Shown here piece after piece: positions 18,318-28,233 of a stretch of 64,000 nt of DNA. Numbering within the stretch: the stretch's first letter is position 1; each line of letters starts with the position of its first letter. Below the pieces are notes generated by a model. It was not told where the DNA came from. It saw only the letters and a list, made by a program, of their open reading frames with translations, and ran no database searches. Made by a program: the position numbers and the translations under genes. The stretch is from contig JAAYUF010000169.1 of the NCBI GenBank assembly GCA_012517815.1, positions 1-64,000 of the forward strand, in the 5' to 3' direction. The DNA is from Clostridiales bacterium. GTDB taxonomy: Bacteria; Bacillota; Clostridia; Christensenellales; Aristaeellaceae.

Positions 18318-19256
18318 ATGAAGCGTATCGTATGTCTGGTGCTGTCCCTACTCATGATGCTGTCCCTGTCGTCCCTGGCGAGCGCGGAGGCCGTCAAGGC
18401 CAACAAGGAATACGAAATCGCGTTCAGCCTCAAGACCGTAACCAACGACGCCTTCCAGCAGGCGATCGCCACCGCCGTCGAGCAGGCGTGCGTGGCCGCC
18501 GGGGCGAAGTTCACCCTGGTAACCGCCGGCACCGAAACCGGCGTGGCCACCCAGGTAACCCAGCTGGAAGACCTGATTACCAAGGGCGTGGACGCGCTGG
18601 TGGTAAACCCCATGGACGCCAACGCCGTGATCCCGGCCCTGCAGAAGGCCAAGGAAAAAGGCATCCCCGTCGTGCTGGTGGATAGCACCGTGGAAGCCGG
18701 CAACGAAGACCTGTATGTGACCTACGTGGGCACCGACAACTATGCCGCCGCCAAGCAGGGCGCGGAAGTGCTCAGCACCGCGCTGGGCGGCGCCGGAAAG
18801 GTGATTCTGGTTCGCGGCGCGAATGGTAACTCCGTGGGCAACGCGCGCGCGGACGGCTTCAAGGCCGGCCTGGCCGCCGGCATTACGCTGGTGGGCGAGC
18901 AGCCGGGCGACTGGAGCAACGATACCGCCAAGCAGGTTACCGAGAACATGCTGCAGGCCAACCCCGACGTGACGGGCATCATGTCCTGCTCCGACGTGAT
19001 GGTGGACGGCATCCTGCAGGCCATCGACGACGCCGGCCTCACCGGCATCAAGATCATGAGCTTTGACGGCGACAGCGTCGGGCTGATCAAGGAAGGCCTC
19101 GTGCTGGGCACCATGGCGCAGTTCCCCGGCCAGATGGGCCAGATCGCCGTGGATACGCTGATCACCGTGCTCAACGGCGACGCCGCCGCGGACAGCTTTG
19201 CCAAGTACATCGACTCCGGCACCGCGTGCTACACCGCGGACAACCTGCCCCAGTAA
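18318..19256 (+). CDS. Sugar ABC transporter substrate-binding protein (RbsB-like)
   Basis: A 312-residue exported protein of the Peripla_BP_4 (ribose/galactose-binding) family. The signal peptide covers about residues 1-24 (cleavage near ASAEA). The mature part shows the alternate Rossmann-like lobes, with GVDALVVNPMDANAVIPAL, GIPVVLVDSTV and GVMSCSDV-like (reads GIMSCSDVMVDGIL) ligand-contact regions. The start at 18318 is set by GGAGGAGGG 7 bases upstream. First gene of a binding-protein, permease, permease, ATPase operon under LacI operators. The sugar is not identified. Confidence 0.93.
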   Translation: MKRIVCLVLSLLMMLSLSSLASAEAVKANKEYEIAFSLKTVTNDAFQQAIATAVEQACVAAGAKFTLVTAGTETGVATQVTQLEDLITKGVDALVVNPMDANAVIPALQKAKEKGIPVVLVDSTVEAGNEDLYVTYVGTDNYAAAKQGAEVLSTALGGAGKVILVRGANGNSVGNARADGFKAGLAAGITLVGEQPGDWSNDTAKQVTENMLQANPDVTGIMSCSDVMVDGILQAIDDAGLTGIKIMSFDGDSVGLIKEGLVLGTMAQFPGQMGQIAVDTLITVLNGDAAADSFAKYIDSGTACYTADNLPQ

Positions 19257-19609
19257 ACGGGAAAACCGCCGGCCGCGCCCTGTCGCAGCCGGCGCCCGGG
19301 CGCCGGGCAGCCGCTCCGGGGTCGGTTCGCTGCCGCGACGGCACACCAGGGGCGGCGCCCGGCCGGGCGCTCCGGGGACGCGATTGCCATGGTAACCGCG
19401 TCCCCGTTTCCTACGGTTTCACCTCATGAACACCGCTATCCCGCGAAGGTCTGGTGCGGCGACTATGCCTGATAAGCCCGACGCAGCCCCGCTACGCCTT
19501 CGCTTCCGCCCCGCGCCACGGCAGAGAATCGCTCGTGAGCGGCGAAGCGTTCATGCGTTGAAATGGTATCATTCCTCCGTTTTCCAAAAAAAGGAGAGGT
19601 TTGAGTCCG
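19257..19609. other. Intergenic gap between binding protein and permease, with a hairpin
   Basis: A 353-base gap without a gene. CCGGCGCCCGGGCGCCGG (19289-19306) is a perfect 18-base palindrome 32 bases after the stop. No promoter of good quality was recognised before the permease, so transcription probably reads through in part. Confidence 0.65.
19289..19306 (+). terminator. GC-rich palindrome after the rbsB-like gene
   Basis: A perfect 18-base palindrome capable of a strong hairpin (or cruciform), without a T-run. It is placed as at the other binding-protein genes in this window, so I read it as an mRNA stabiliser/attenuator. Confidence 0.6.
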
Positions 19610-20566
19610 ATGAAAGGGAAATTCCTGAATCCGAAAAACCTGATCCTCGTCGGGCTGACGGCCGCGGCCCTTACGACGGCGGGGCTGTCGATTCCCCAAT
19701 TCCTTACGATGGAAAATATCCTAAACGTGATCCGCCAGACGGCAATCGTCTCGCTGGTCTCCTACGGCAGCGCCATGGTGATCATCGTGCGCGGCATCGA
19801 CCTTTCCGTGGGCGGGCTGATCGCGTTTTGCGCGATGATCAGCGGCATCATGATGAAATCCGGCTACCCGATGGTGCTGTGCTTTGCGGCCGGCATCCTG
19901 TGCGGCGGCCTGATGGGGCTGTTCAGCGGCGTGATGGTGGAAAAGCTTGAGGTGCCGGCGTTCATTACCACGCTGGTCATCGGGCAGGTGGCCACCGGCC
20001 TTGCGCTGGTGCTGGGCGGCGGAAATTCCCTGGGCGGCTTTTCGGACGCCTACGTGTTCATCGGCAACGGCGCGTTGCTGGGCGTTCCGGTCTCCATATA
20101 CATCACGGCGTTCTTTGTGACGCTCTCCTACCTGATCATGAACCGCACCAGGCTGGGCGTGCACATCTACGCCCTGGGCGGCAACGAGCAGGTGGTCAAA
20201 AACCAGGGCGTCAGCACGGCGAAGATCCGCTATTTCGTGTTCGCCTATTCCGGCGTGTGCGCGGCGGTGGCGGGCATCCTCCTCAGCGCGCAGATGAACA
20301 CGGTGCACCCCCAGCAGGGCGGCACCTATCAGCTGGACGCCGTGGCGGCCTGCGTGATCGGCGGGGTCAACATGGCGGGCGGCGAGGGCAAGGTATACCT
20401 GGCGCTGGCCGGCGCGCTCACGCTGCGCTTTCTGCGCAACGCCCTGAACCTCATCGGCCTGCACCCGTACTACCAGAACCTGATCGTAGGCGTGCTGCTG
20501 ATCCTGATCGTGGGCGTCAGCATGTACCGCCGCAACAAAGCGCTGGAAAAAAGCCTCATCTTTTAA
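19610..20566 (+). CDS. Sugar ABC transporter permease (RbsC-like)
   Basis: A 318-residue membrane protein of the BPD_transp_2 family with about 8-10 hydrophobic segments. Family signatures are GIDLSVGGLIAFCAM near residue 63 and the cytoplasmic GVHIYALGGNEQVVKNQGVS loop that contacts the ATPase. ATG 19610 is chosen over TTG 19601 by codon preference, although the AGGAG at 19592 is closer to the TTG. It is the first of two different permeases, which probably form a heterodimer. Confidence 0.9.
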   Translation: MKGKFLNPKNLILVGLTAAALTTAGLSIPQFLTMENILNVIRQTAIVSLVSYGSAMVIIVRGIDLSVGGLIAFCAMISGIMMKSGYPMVLCFAAGILCGGLMGLFSGVMVEKLEVPAFITTLVIGQVATGLALVLGGGNSLGGFSDAYVFIGNGALLGVPVSIYITAFFVTLSYLIMNRTRLGVHIYALGGNEQVVKNQGVSTAKIRYFVFAYSGVCAAVAGILLSAQMNTVHPQQGGTYQLDAVAACVIGGVNMAGGEGKVYLALAGALTLRFLRNALNLIGLHPYYQNLIVGVLLILIVGVSMYRRNKALEKSLIF

Positions 20567-20592
20567 GCCGAGGCCGGAAAGGACGAGCCGAC

Positions 20593-21543
20593 ATGCCCAT
20601 CAGACGGAAAATTTCCGGATTCGTGAAAAACAACGGCAGCGTGATCATCATCCTGCTGCTGGTGCTTTTTGCCTCCGTGTTTGTCAAAAACTTTTTCAGC
20701 CTGCGCAACTTCGCGCTGCTGCTCAAACAGGCCGCCATCCCGGCCATCGCCTGCATCGGCATGACCATTGTGCTGATGACCGGCGGCATCGATCTGTCGC
20801 TGGGCTACATGATCGGGCTTTCCTCGATCTCCGTGGGGCTGCTGGTAAAAACCTACGAGGTCGGCATCCCGCTGGCAATCCTGCTCACGCTGCTGTTGGG
20901 GCTGCTGGTGGGGCTGTTTAACGGCGTATGCGTGCAGTACATCCGCGTGCCGGCGTTCATCACCACGCTGGGCACGGGCTACATCCTGCTGGGCGTGGCG
21001 CAGATCATCTCCAACGGCGCGTCCATCAACCACATGCCGGATGTGTTTCTGGCGCTGGGCAAAACCAAGATCGGGCTGCTGAACACCACGGTGTTCATTT
21101 CGCTGGCCTTCTGTCTGGCTTTCTACTACGTGCTGCACCTGTCCACCTACGGCCGGTCGCTCAGGGCGTTCGGGCTCTCGGAGCCGGCCAGCCGGCTCAG
21201 CGGCTGCCCGACGGCCCGCCTCAACGTGTCGGTGTACATGATCAGCGCCACGCTGGCCAGCGTCGCGGGCATCCTGCTTACGATGGACGTCAACTGCGCG
21301 CAGCCCACCATGGGCGGCGGGGATTACACCTTTCAGGTGATCACCGGGGCGGTGCTGGGCGGCGTGAGCCTGTACGGCGGCGTGGGGTCCATCCCCGGGG
21401 CGGTGCTGGGCGTGATATCGCTCAAGATCATCAACAACTGCATCAACCTGTTGAACGTCCCCTACTATTGGGGCAGCGCGGTGCTGGGGATCGTGATCCT
21501 GACGGCGATTATCTTTGAAAACGTCAAGAACAGAAAGCTGTAA
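20593..21543 (+). CDS. Sugar ABC transporter permease (RbsC-like), second
   Basis: A 316-residue member of the same family as the preceding gene but clearly diverged. It keeps GGIDLSLGYMIGLSSI and the RSLRAFGLSEPASRLSG cytoplasmic loop. GGAAAGGAC lies about 8 bases before the ATG at 20593; upstream in-frame codons lie inside the previous gene. It overlaps nothing and the gap to the ATPase is 11 bases. Confidence 0.9.
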   Translation: MPIRRKISGFVKNNGSVIIILLLVLFASVFVKNFFSLRNFALLLKQAAIPAIACIGMTIVLMTGGIDLSLGYMIGLSSISVGLLVKTYEVGIPLAILLTLLLGLLVGLFNGVCVQYIRVPAFITTLGTGYILLGVAQIISNGASINHMPDVFLALGKTKIGLLNTTVFISLAFCLAFYYVLHLSTYGRSLRAFGLSEPASRLSGCPTARLNVSVYMISATLASVAGILLTMDVNCAQPTMGGGDYTFQVITGAVLGGVSLYGGVGSIPGAVLGVISLKIINNCINLLNVPYYWGSAVLGIVILTAIIFENVKNRKL

Positions 21544-21554
21544 GGGTGTGCGCT

Positions 21555-23063
<1,509 letters not shown>

Positions 23064-23072
23064 GGGAAAATC

Positions 23073-23101
23073 TTGTGGCCCGGCGGCGGTTGTGCTATCA
23101 T
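23073..23101 (+). promoter_or_regulatory. Possible weak promoter for the LacI regulator gene
   Basis: TTGTGG (23073-23078) and TATCAT (23096-23101) are 17 bases apart, about 60 bases before the regulator start. The -35 is poor, and the gene may also be read from the transporter promoter. Confidence 0.4.
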
Positions 23102-23163
23102 GAGAAATCAAGTGGCTGCAAACGCCCGGGCCGGATGCGCCGGATCAACAGTGGATAGGTGTG

Positions 23164-24189
23164 ATGGCATTGAAGCCGGTGAAACGCAACGTAACGCTCA
23201 AGGATATCGCCCAGAGAACCGGGTTCAGCGTCAACACGGTTTCGCGCGTGCTGCGCGGAAAATCGGAAATCGCGGACGAAACGCGGGAAACGATCCTTGC
23301 GGCGGCCAAGGAAATGGGCCATGTGAGAAACATGCTGGCTTCCTCGCTGCGTTCGGGCGTTTCCAACACCATCGCGGTGATCCTGGGCGACGTTTCCAAC
23401 CCGCACTTCGCCATCATGATGAGCGAAATCGAGCATTACGCACGCAGCCTGGGCTACACCTCCTTCCTGATTAACACCGACGAGGATGAGGAACGCGAGG
23501 CCGAGGCCATCCACACGGCGCTCAACCAGAGCGTGGACGGCATCATCATCTGCCCCACGCAGCGCTCCCCCCGCAACATCGATTTTCTGCGCGAGCGGCA
23601 CATCCCCTTCGTGCTCATCGGCCGCCGGGAGGCCAACACCTCCTACGTGATCTGCAACGACGAGCTGGGCGGCTACCAGGCCACCCGCCGCCTGCTGGAC
23701 GCCGGGCACCGGGAGATTCTGCTGATGGGCGGGCCGGGCTACATCAGCAGCGCCGCGGAGCGCAAGGCCGGTTACCTGCGCGCGCTGGCCGAGGCGGGGA
23801 TCGCCCCCCGGCCGGAACTGATGGTGGAGGTGCCCGTGACCGCCGCCAACAACTGCGCCGAAACAGTCGACCGCCTGCGGCGCAACCAGGTTCGCTTTAC
23901 CGCCATTTTTGCCTTCAGCGACATCATCGCGTGGAAGTGCTGGTCCTGCCTGCAACGCGCGAACGTGCGCGTGCCGGAGGATGTGTCCATCGTTGGGTTC
24001 GACTACATCCAGTCCCGGCTGGAGCTGCCCTTTCAGGTGACCAGCATTTCCAGCCATAAGCGCCATATGTCCACCACGGCGGTGGATGTGCTCCTCGCGG
24101 CCATCCGCTCCCGCAGCATACAGAAGGTGGAGCAGATCATCATCGACACGACGCTCAGCGAAGGGCAGACGGTGTTGCCCGCCCGCTGA
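23164..24189 (+). CDS. LacI-family transcriptional regulator
   Basis: A 341-residue regulator: N-terminal LacI helix-turn-helix (VTLKDIAQRTGFSVNTVSRV, about residues 9-30) with hinge helix, and a periplasmic-binding-protein-like sugar domain (about 65-335). It lies between the sugar importer and the glycyl radical enzyme genes. LacI-like operators are found before both, so it probably represses both in the absence of a sugar or sugar derivative. ATG 23164 is used (a GTG at 23161 is also in frame). Confidence 0.93.
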   Translation: MALKPVKRNVTLKDIAQRTGFSVNTVSRVLRGKSEIADETRETILAAAKEMGHVRNMLASSLRSGVSNTIAVILGDVSNPHFAIMMSEIEHYARSLGYTSFLINTDEDEEREAEAIHTALNQSVDGIIICPTQRSPRNIDFLRERHIPFVLIGRREANTSYVICNDELGGYQATRRLLDAGHREILLMGGPGYISSAAERKAGYLRALAEAGIAPRPELMVEVPVTAANNCAETVDRLRRNQVRFTAIFAFSDIIAWKCWSCLQRANVRVPEDVSIVGFDYIQSRLELPFQVTSISSHKRHMSTTAVDVLLAAIRSRSIQKVEQIIIDTTLSEGQTVLPAR

Positions 24190-24233
24190 CCCATAGAGAT
24201 TCATCACGGAACACAGCGGAAAAAACGTGTTTC

Positions 24234-24252
24234 ATCCCCGACGGATGGGGAT
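24234..24252 (+). other. Small hairpin after the LacI gene
   Basis: ATCCCC and GGGGAT flank a 7-base loop, 45 bases past the regulator's stop and before the operator of the next unit. There is no T-run, so it is only a weak terminator candidate. Confidence 0.4.
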
Positions 24253-24273
24253 AGATAAGATATGAGCCAAACA

Positions 24274-24292
24274 ATTAACGATAACAGTATCG
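24274..24292 (+). promoter_or_regulatory. LacI-family operator before the glycyl radical enzyme pair
   Basis: TAACGATAACAGTATCG (24276-24292) is the reverse complement of the 18126-18142 operator core with a single difference. It lies 23 bases before the activase start codon, well placed to block expression. A matching promoter is not obvious (possible -10 TAAGAT at 24256-24261 with no good -35). Confidence 0.8.
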
Positions 24293-24314
24293 ATAATGTG
24301 AAAGGCGGAACGAA

Positions 24315-25190
24315 GTGAACGGGTCGCTGTTCGATATCAAGGAGTGCGCCATCCACGACGGCCCCGGGCTTCGGCAGACGGTGTTCCTCAAGGGCTGCCC
24401 GCTGCGCTGCAGCTGGTGTCATAACCCGGAGGGTCTCTCCGCCCGACCGGAACTGATGGTTTCCCCCAACGGTTGCACGGGTTGCGGCCGTTGCAGGGAA
24501 GTCTGCCCGCTGGGAGGCACGATGGTCGGCTTTGGCAAACCGCCGGGCTGCACCGCCTGCGGGCTGTGCGTGACGGCCTGCCCGCAGCGCATCCGCCGGG
24601 TGGCGGGCGAAACGGTATCGGCGGAAACGCTGGCCGCGCGCCTGATGGAAAACGCCGATTACTACGCCGGCACGGGCGGCGGGGTCACGTTTTCCGGCGG
24701 GGAACCGCTGATGCAGGCGGATTTCGTGCTGGAAACCCTGCGGCTTTTGGGCCCCGCCGTGCACACGGCGCTGGAAACCTCCGGCTACGGCGACGAAAAC
24801 GCGTTCGCGGCGTTCACGGATGCTTTTAACCTGATCCTGTTCGACCTGAAAAGCATGGACGACGACATTCACAGGCGCTATACCGGCGTTTCCAACCGCC
24901 TGATCCTGAAAAACGCGCGCCGCCTGTGCCGGGGGAATACCCCGTTTATCTTCCGCATTCCGGTGATTCCCGGCGTCAACGATACCGAGGCGCACTACCG
25001 GGCGGTGGCGGAGCTGGCGCAGGGCGCGCCCAGTCTGTTGCGGGTGGAGCTTTTGCCTTACCACATCACCGCGGGCGCCAAGTACGCCCTGTTGCAGAAG
25101 GCTTACCAGCCCGGCTTTGAAACCGACCGGCCCATCCATATCGACCTGGACATTTTCACCCGGCACGGGATAAGGAGTTGTGTGCTATGA
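24315..25190 (+). CDS. Glycyl-radical enzyme activating protein (radical SAM)
   Basis: A 291-residue radical SAM activase. The SAM cluster motif is CPLRCSWCHNPE at about residue 30, followed by an inserted pair of [4Fe-4S] ferredoxin motifs (CTGCGRCREVCP and CTACGLCVTACP, about 53-95). This is the usual layout of activases for non-PFL glycyl radical enzymes. The SAM-binding GGE is seen in FSGGEPLMQ. The start is GTG at 24315 with an AAAGGCGG site. It installs the glycyl radical on the product of the next gene, with which it overlaps by ATGA. It needs strictly anaerobic conditions. Confidence 0.95.
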   Translation: MNGSLFDIKECAIHDGPGLRQTVFLKGCPLRCSWCHNPEGLSARPELMVSPNGCTGCGRCREVCPLGGTMVGFGKPPGCTACGLCVTACPQRIRRVAGETVSAETLAARLMENADYYAGTGGGVTFSGGEPLMQADFVLETLRLLGPAVHTALETSGYGDENAFAAFTDAFNLILFDLKSMDDDIHRRYTGVSNRLILKNARRLCRGNTPFIFRIPVIPGVNDTEAHYRAVAELAQGAPSLLRVELLPYHITAGAKYALLQKAYQPGFETDRPIHIDLDIFTRHGIRSCVL

Positions 25191-27262
25191 CGGACAGGAT
25201 CCGGCGGCTCAAACGATATGTCATCACGGACAAGGCGCATCACGCGCTGCGTTTTGCCCCGCGGGACGAATACGCGCTGGCGGAAACCTTTGCCCAAAGC
25301 GGCATGGGGGACATGCGCCGCGCGGGCCGAAGGCTGATTGCGATGCTGGAAGCCGAAACGCCCGTGCTGCTGCCTGAGGAGCGCATCGTGCTTACCCGGC
25401 GCAACCCCACCGTGTTTTCGATGTTCACCAGGGCGGAGCTGGAGCGCCTGCCTAAGGAGCGCCGCATCCACGAGCGCGGGGACGTGAGCAACATCGCCGT
25501 GGATTACACCCGGCTTTTAAACGTGGGGCTGGAAGCCAAGCGCGAAGAGATCGAGCGCTGCCGCGCGGCGTTTGAGGCGGCCGGCGAACGGGACCGGGCG
25601 GATTACCTCGCCATGGAAGCGGAGATCCTGAACGCGGTGATGGCGCTTTGCGACCGCTACCGCGCGCTGGCCGAGCGTGAAGGCCGCGCGGACGTGGCCG
25701 CCTGCCTTGCGCAGGTGCCCCGCCACGCGCCGCGCACCTTCCCGGAAGCGCTGCAGATGTTTCGCATCCTCCACTTTACGATGTGGCTGGGCGGCAACTA
25801 CCATAACACCGTGGGGCGTCTGGACCGGTTCCTGTACCCCTACTACCGCGCCGATCGGGACGCCGGGCGGCTGACCCGGGAAACCGCGCTGGAATGGCTG
25901 GAGGAGTTTTTCATCTCCTTTAACCGCGACAGCGACCTCTACCCCGGCATGCAGCAGGGCGACAACGGCCAGAGCGTGATGCTGGGCGGGCGGAACCCGG
26001 ACGGCACCAGCGCCTTCAACGAGCTTTCCGAGCTGTGCCTCACGGCCAGCCTGGAGCTTTCGCTGATCGACCCGAAAATGAACCTCAGGGTGGACCGCGA
26101 CACCCCGCTGGACGTGTTTACGATGGGCACGCGGCTGACCAAGCAGGGGCTGGGATTTCCGCAGTACGCCAACGACGACGTGGTGATCCCCGCGCTGCTG
26201 GCCTACGGCTACGCGCCTGAGGACGCGTACAACTACGGGGTGGCGGCCTGCTGGGAGTTCATCGTGCCGGGAACGGGCATGGATGTGCCCAACATCGCGG
26301 CGGTGAGCCTCGCGGCGGCGGCGCAGCAGGCGGTGGCCGACCATTTGAGGCAGGCGGAGGATTTCCCCGCGCTGATGGCGGCGGTGAAGGCGAACATCCG
26401 CGCGCAGGCCGACGATTGCATGGAGCATACCAAGGGGCTGTACCTTTTCCCCGCGCCGTTCCTGTCGCTGATGATGGAAGGCTGCGTGGAAAACGGCATG
26501 GACGTGTCGCTGGGCTGCCGCTACAACAACTACGGCATCCACGGCACCGGCGTGGCCACGGCGGCGGATTCGCTGGCCGCGGTGCGAAAATACGTGTACG
26601 GCGACCACAGCGTCGGCAAGGAAGAGCTGCTCCAGGCGCTTTTGCGGAATTTCGAGGGCGACGGTGACCTGCTGGCCAAACTGCGCTTTGACGCGCCCAA
26701 GATGGGCAACAACGACCCCGAGGTGGACGACATCGCCGTAGAACTGCTGGACGCGTTCGCCGACAGCCTGGAAGGAAAGAAAAACGACCGGGGCGGCGTG
26801 TTCCGCGCAGGCACCGGGACGGCCATGTATTACCTGTGGCACGCGGTTACGCTGCCCGCCACGGCGGACGGCCGCAAGCGCGGCGAGGCGATCGCCGCCA
26901 ACTATTCGCCCAGCGTGTTTGCAAGGGTGAAGGGCCCGGTATCCATCCTGCAATCCTTCTCCAAGGCGCACCTCGGGCGGGTGTGCAACGGCGGCCCGCT
27001 GACGCTGGAACTGCACGATACGCTGTTTCGCAACGAGGAAGCGATCCAAAAGGTGGCCGTGCTGGTGAAAAGCTACATGGAACGGGGCGGGCATCAGCTG
27101 CAGCTCAACGCGGTCAACCGGGACACGCTCTACGAGGCGCAGCGGCACCCGCAGGAGCATCGCAACCTGATTGTGCGGGTTTGGGGCTGGAGCGGGTACT
27201 TTGTGGAACTGGACAAGGAGTATCAGGATCACATCATCAAGCGGATGGAGCTGTCGCTGTAA
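25187..27262 (+). CDS. Glycyl radical enzyme (PFL2-like), substrate unknown
   Basis: A 691-residue glycyl radical enzyme. The active-site thiyl residue is Cys355 in VAACWEFIVPG, with the Cys-x-Glu pair found in dehydratases and decarboxylases of the family, and not the Cys-Cys pair of true pyruvate formate-lyase. The radical site is Gly667 in RVWGWSGYFVELD; the usual motif is closer to RVSGYSAYF. The protein is shorter than typical members (about 780-850). GGAG lies 9 bases before the ATG, which overlaps the activase stop. Its LacI operator matches that of the sugar importer, so it probably acts on the imported compound or a product of it, for example as a sugar or polyol dehydratase. This last point is inference. 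Confidence 0.92.
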   Translation: MTDRIRRLKRYVITDKAHHALRFAPRDEYALAETFAQSGMGDMRRAGRRLIAMLEAETPVLLPEERIVLTRRNPTVFSMFTRAELERLPKERRIHERGDVSNIAVDYTRLLNVGLEAKREEIERCRAAFEAAGERDRADYLAMEAEILNAVMALCDRYRALAEREGRADVAACLAQVPRHAPRTFPEALQMFRILHFTMWLGGNYHNTVGRLDRFLYPYYRADRDAGRLTRETALEWLEEFFISFNRDSDLYPGMQQGDNGQSVMLGGRNPDGTSAFNELSELCLTASLELSLIDPKMNLRVDRDTPLDVFTMGTRLTKQGLGFPQYANDDVVIPALLAYGYAPEDAYNYGVAACWEFIVPGTGMDVPNIAAVSLAAAAQQAVADHLRQAEDFPALMAAVKANIRAQADDCMEHTKGLYLFPAPFLSLMMEGCVENGMDVSLGCRYNNYGIHGTGVATAADSLAAVRKYVYGDHSVGKEELLQALLRNFEGDGDLLAKLRFDAPKMGNNDPEVDDIAVELLDAFADSLEGKKNDRGGVFRAGTGTAMYYLWHAVTLPATADGRKRGEAIAANYSPSVFARVKGPVSILQSFSKAHLGRVCNGGPLTLELHDTLFRNEEAIQKVAVLVKSYMERGGHQLQLNAVNRDTLYEAQRHPQEHRNLIVRVWGWSGYFVELDKEYQDHIIKRMELSL

Positions 27263-27435
27263 GGCGGTCAGGCCTTCAAGACGGGCCAAGGGCCGCCGGC
27301 CCTTGCGGGGTCAAGGGTGCGGTGCCCCTTGCGGACCCGCGAAACCCTGCGCCGCAGCGTGCCGAGGCGAGCGGGCGAACAGCGCTGAAGGCGCGATCGG
27401 GCGCGCGGTGGCAGGCACCCGTAACGGGATTGCAA
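27263..27435. other. Intergenic segment with repeat-like blocks
   Basis: It holds pieces related to the dispersed intergenic repeat (CCCTTGCGGGGT, and GCCGAGGCGAGCGGGCGAAC followed by AGCGCTGAAGGCGC) but in diverged form. No gene is seen. Confidence 0.5.
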
Positions 27436-27468
27436 AAACCGGCATGGATGTCATGCCTGTTTTCTTGC
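27436..27468 (+). terminator. Rho-independent terminator after the glycyl radical enzyme gene
   Basis: GGCATG (27441-27446) pairs with CATGCC (27452-27457) and is followed by TGTTTTCTT. The left side is A-rich (GCAAAAACC), so it may work for both strands between the convergent genes. Confidence 0.75.
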
Positions 27469-27542
27469 ACAAAGCATGGGCCAAGGGCCGACGGCTCTTA
27501 CGGAGACCCCGGCGCCTTGCGCCGTGACATCGCGGCGCCTGT

Positions 27543-28007
27543 TTACAGGGCCGCCGCGTGAGCGACCAGCTCGGCGATCTGCGCCTCCCGCGTGGGTGCG
27601 CTCCAGTTGATCACGCCGGTGAGCGTAACGTTGGCCGTCTTTTGGGCGCAGGCTTCCCGCATCTGGCGGAGCGCCCGGTTGCCGCCCATCCAGGGCTTGG
27701 GAAAGTGCTGGGTCACAAAGCAGACCGTTTTCTTGCCGCCGAGGGCCGGGATTTGCGCAAGATAGGTTTTCATCACATCCGCGAGCGAGAACCCCCATAC
27801 GGGGGCGCCGAACACAACGGCGTCGTAGGGGGTGGGGTCGGGCGCGTCCACCAGCTGATGGCTGCCGGGGGCTCCCGGTTTGTCGGCCGCGACGGTCACC
27901 CGTGCAATCGACGCGGTGTGGCCCGCGGCCGAGAGCGCATCCGCTATCCGCTGCGCGACCAGCAAGGTGTTGCCTGTTTTGGATAGGACGATGATCCCGA
28001 TATTCAT
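27543..28007 (-). CDS. Flavodoxin family protein
   Basis: A 154-residue flavodoxin-like protein. The FMN phosphate loop is LSKTGNTLLVAQRI (about residues 6-20), followed by the FGAPVWGFSLADVMK isoalloxazine loop. The ATG at 28007 has AAGGAG 11 bases upstream; the longer open frame is unlikely. It probably carries electrons at low potential under anaerobic conditions. It could serve the glycyl-radical activase next door, which needs an electron donor, but the genes are convergent and this is speculation. Confidence 0.85.
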   Translation of the reverse strand: MNIGIIVLSKTGNTLLVAQRIADALSAAGHTASIARVTVAADKPGAPGSHQLVDAPDPTPYDAVVFGAPVWGFSLADVMKTYLAQIPALGGKKTVCFVTQHFPKPWMGGNRALRQMREACAQKTANVTLTGVINWSAPTREAQIAELVAHAAAL

Positions 28008-28233
28008 GCCGGACAGGCTCCTTTCCCGGGCCTCAGGCCCGATCGGGGCGGCGGCACACATCGCGGTGTGGAAGTACGACAGGCACGCGACGATCCGTCA
28101 GCCGATGCCGCCCATGTCAAGAAGGATTCTGCCCTCCATATTCAACGCGAAGGCCGCGCTTCCCTGCATGGCGGGCCGCGCCGCACCCGGGAACTGCGCG
28201 ACGCCTGTATGGTTGCGCGCCGCCCGTCCGGCT

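Noticed and set aside
25187-27262. True pyruvate formate-lyase
   Set aside because: The active site has one Cys followed by Trp-Glu rather than the adjacent Cys-Cys pair, and the context is a sugar regulon.
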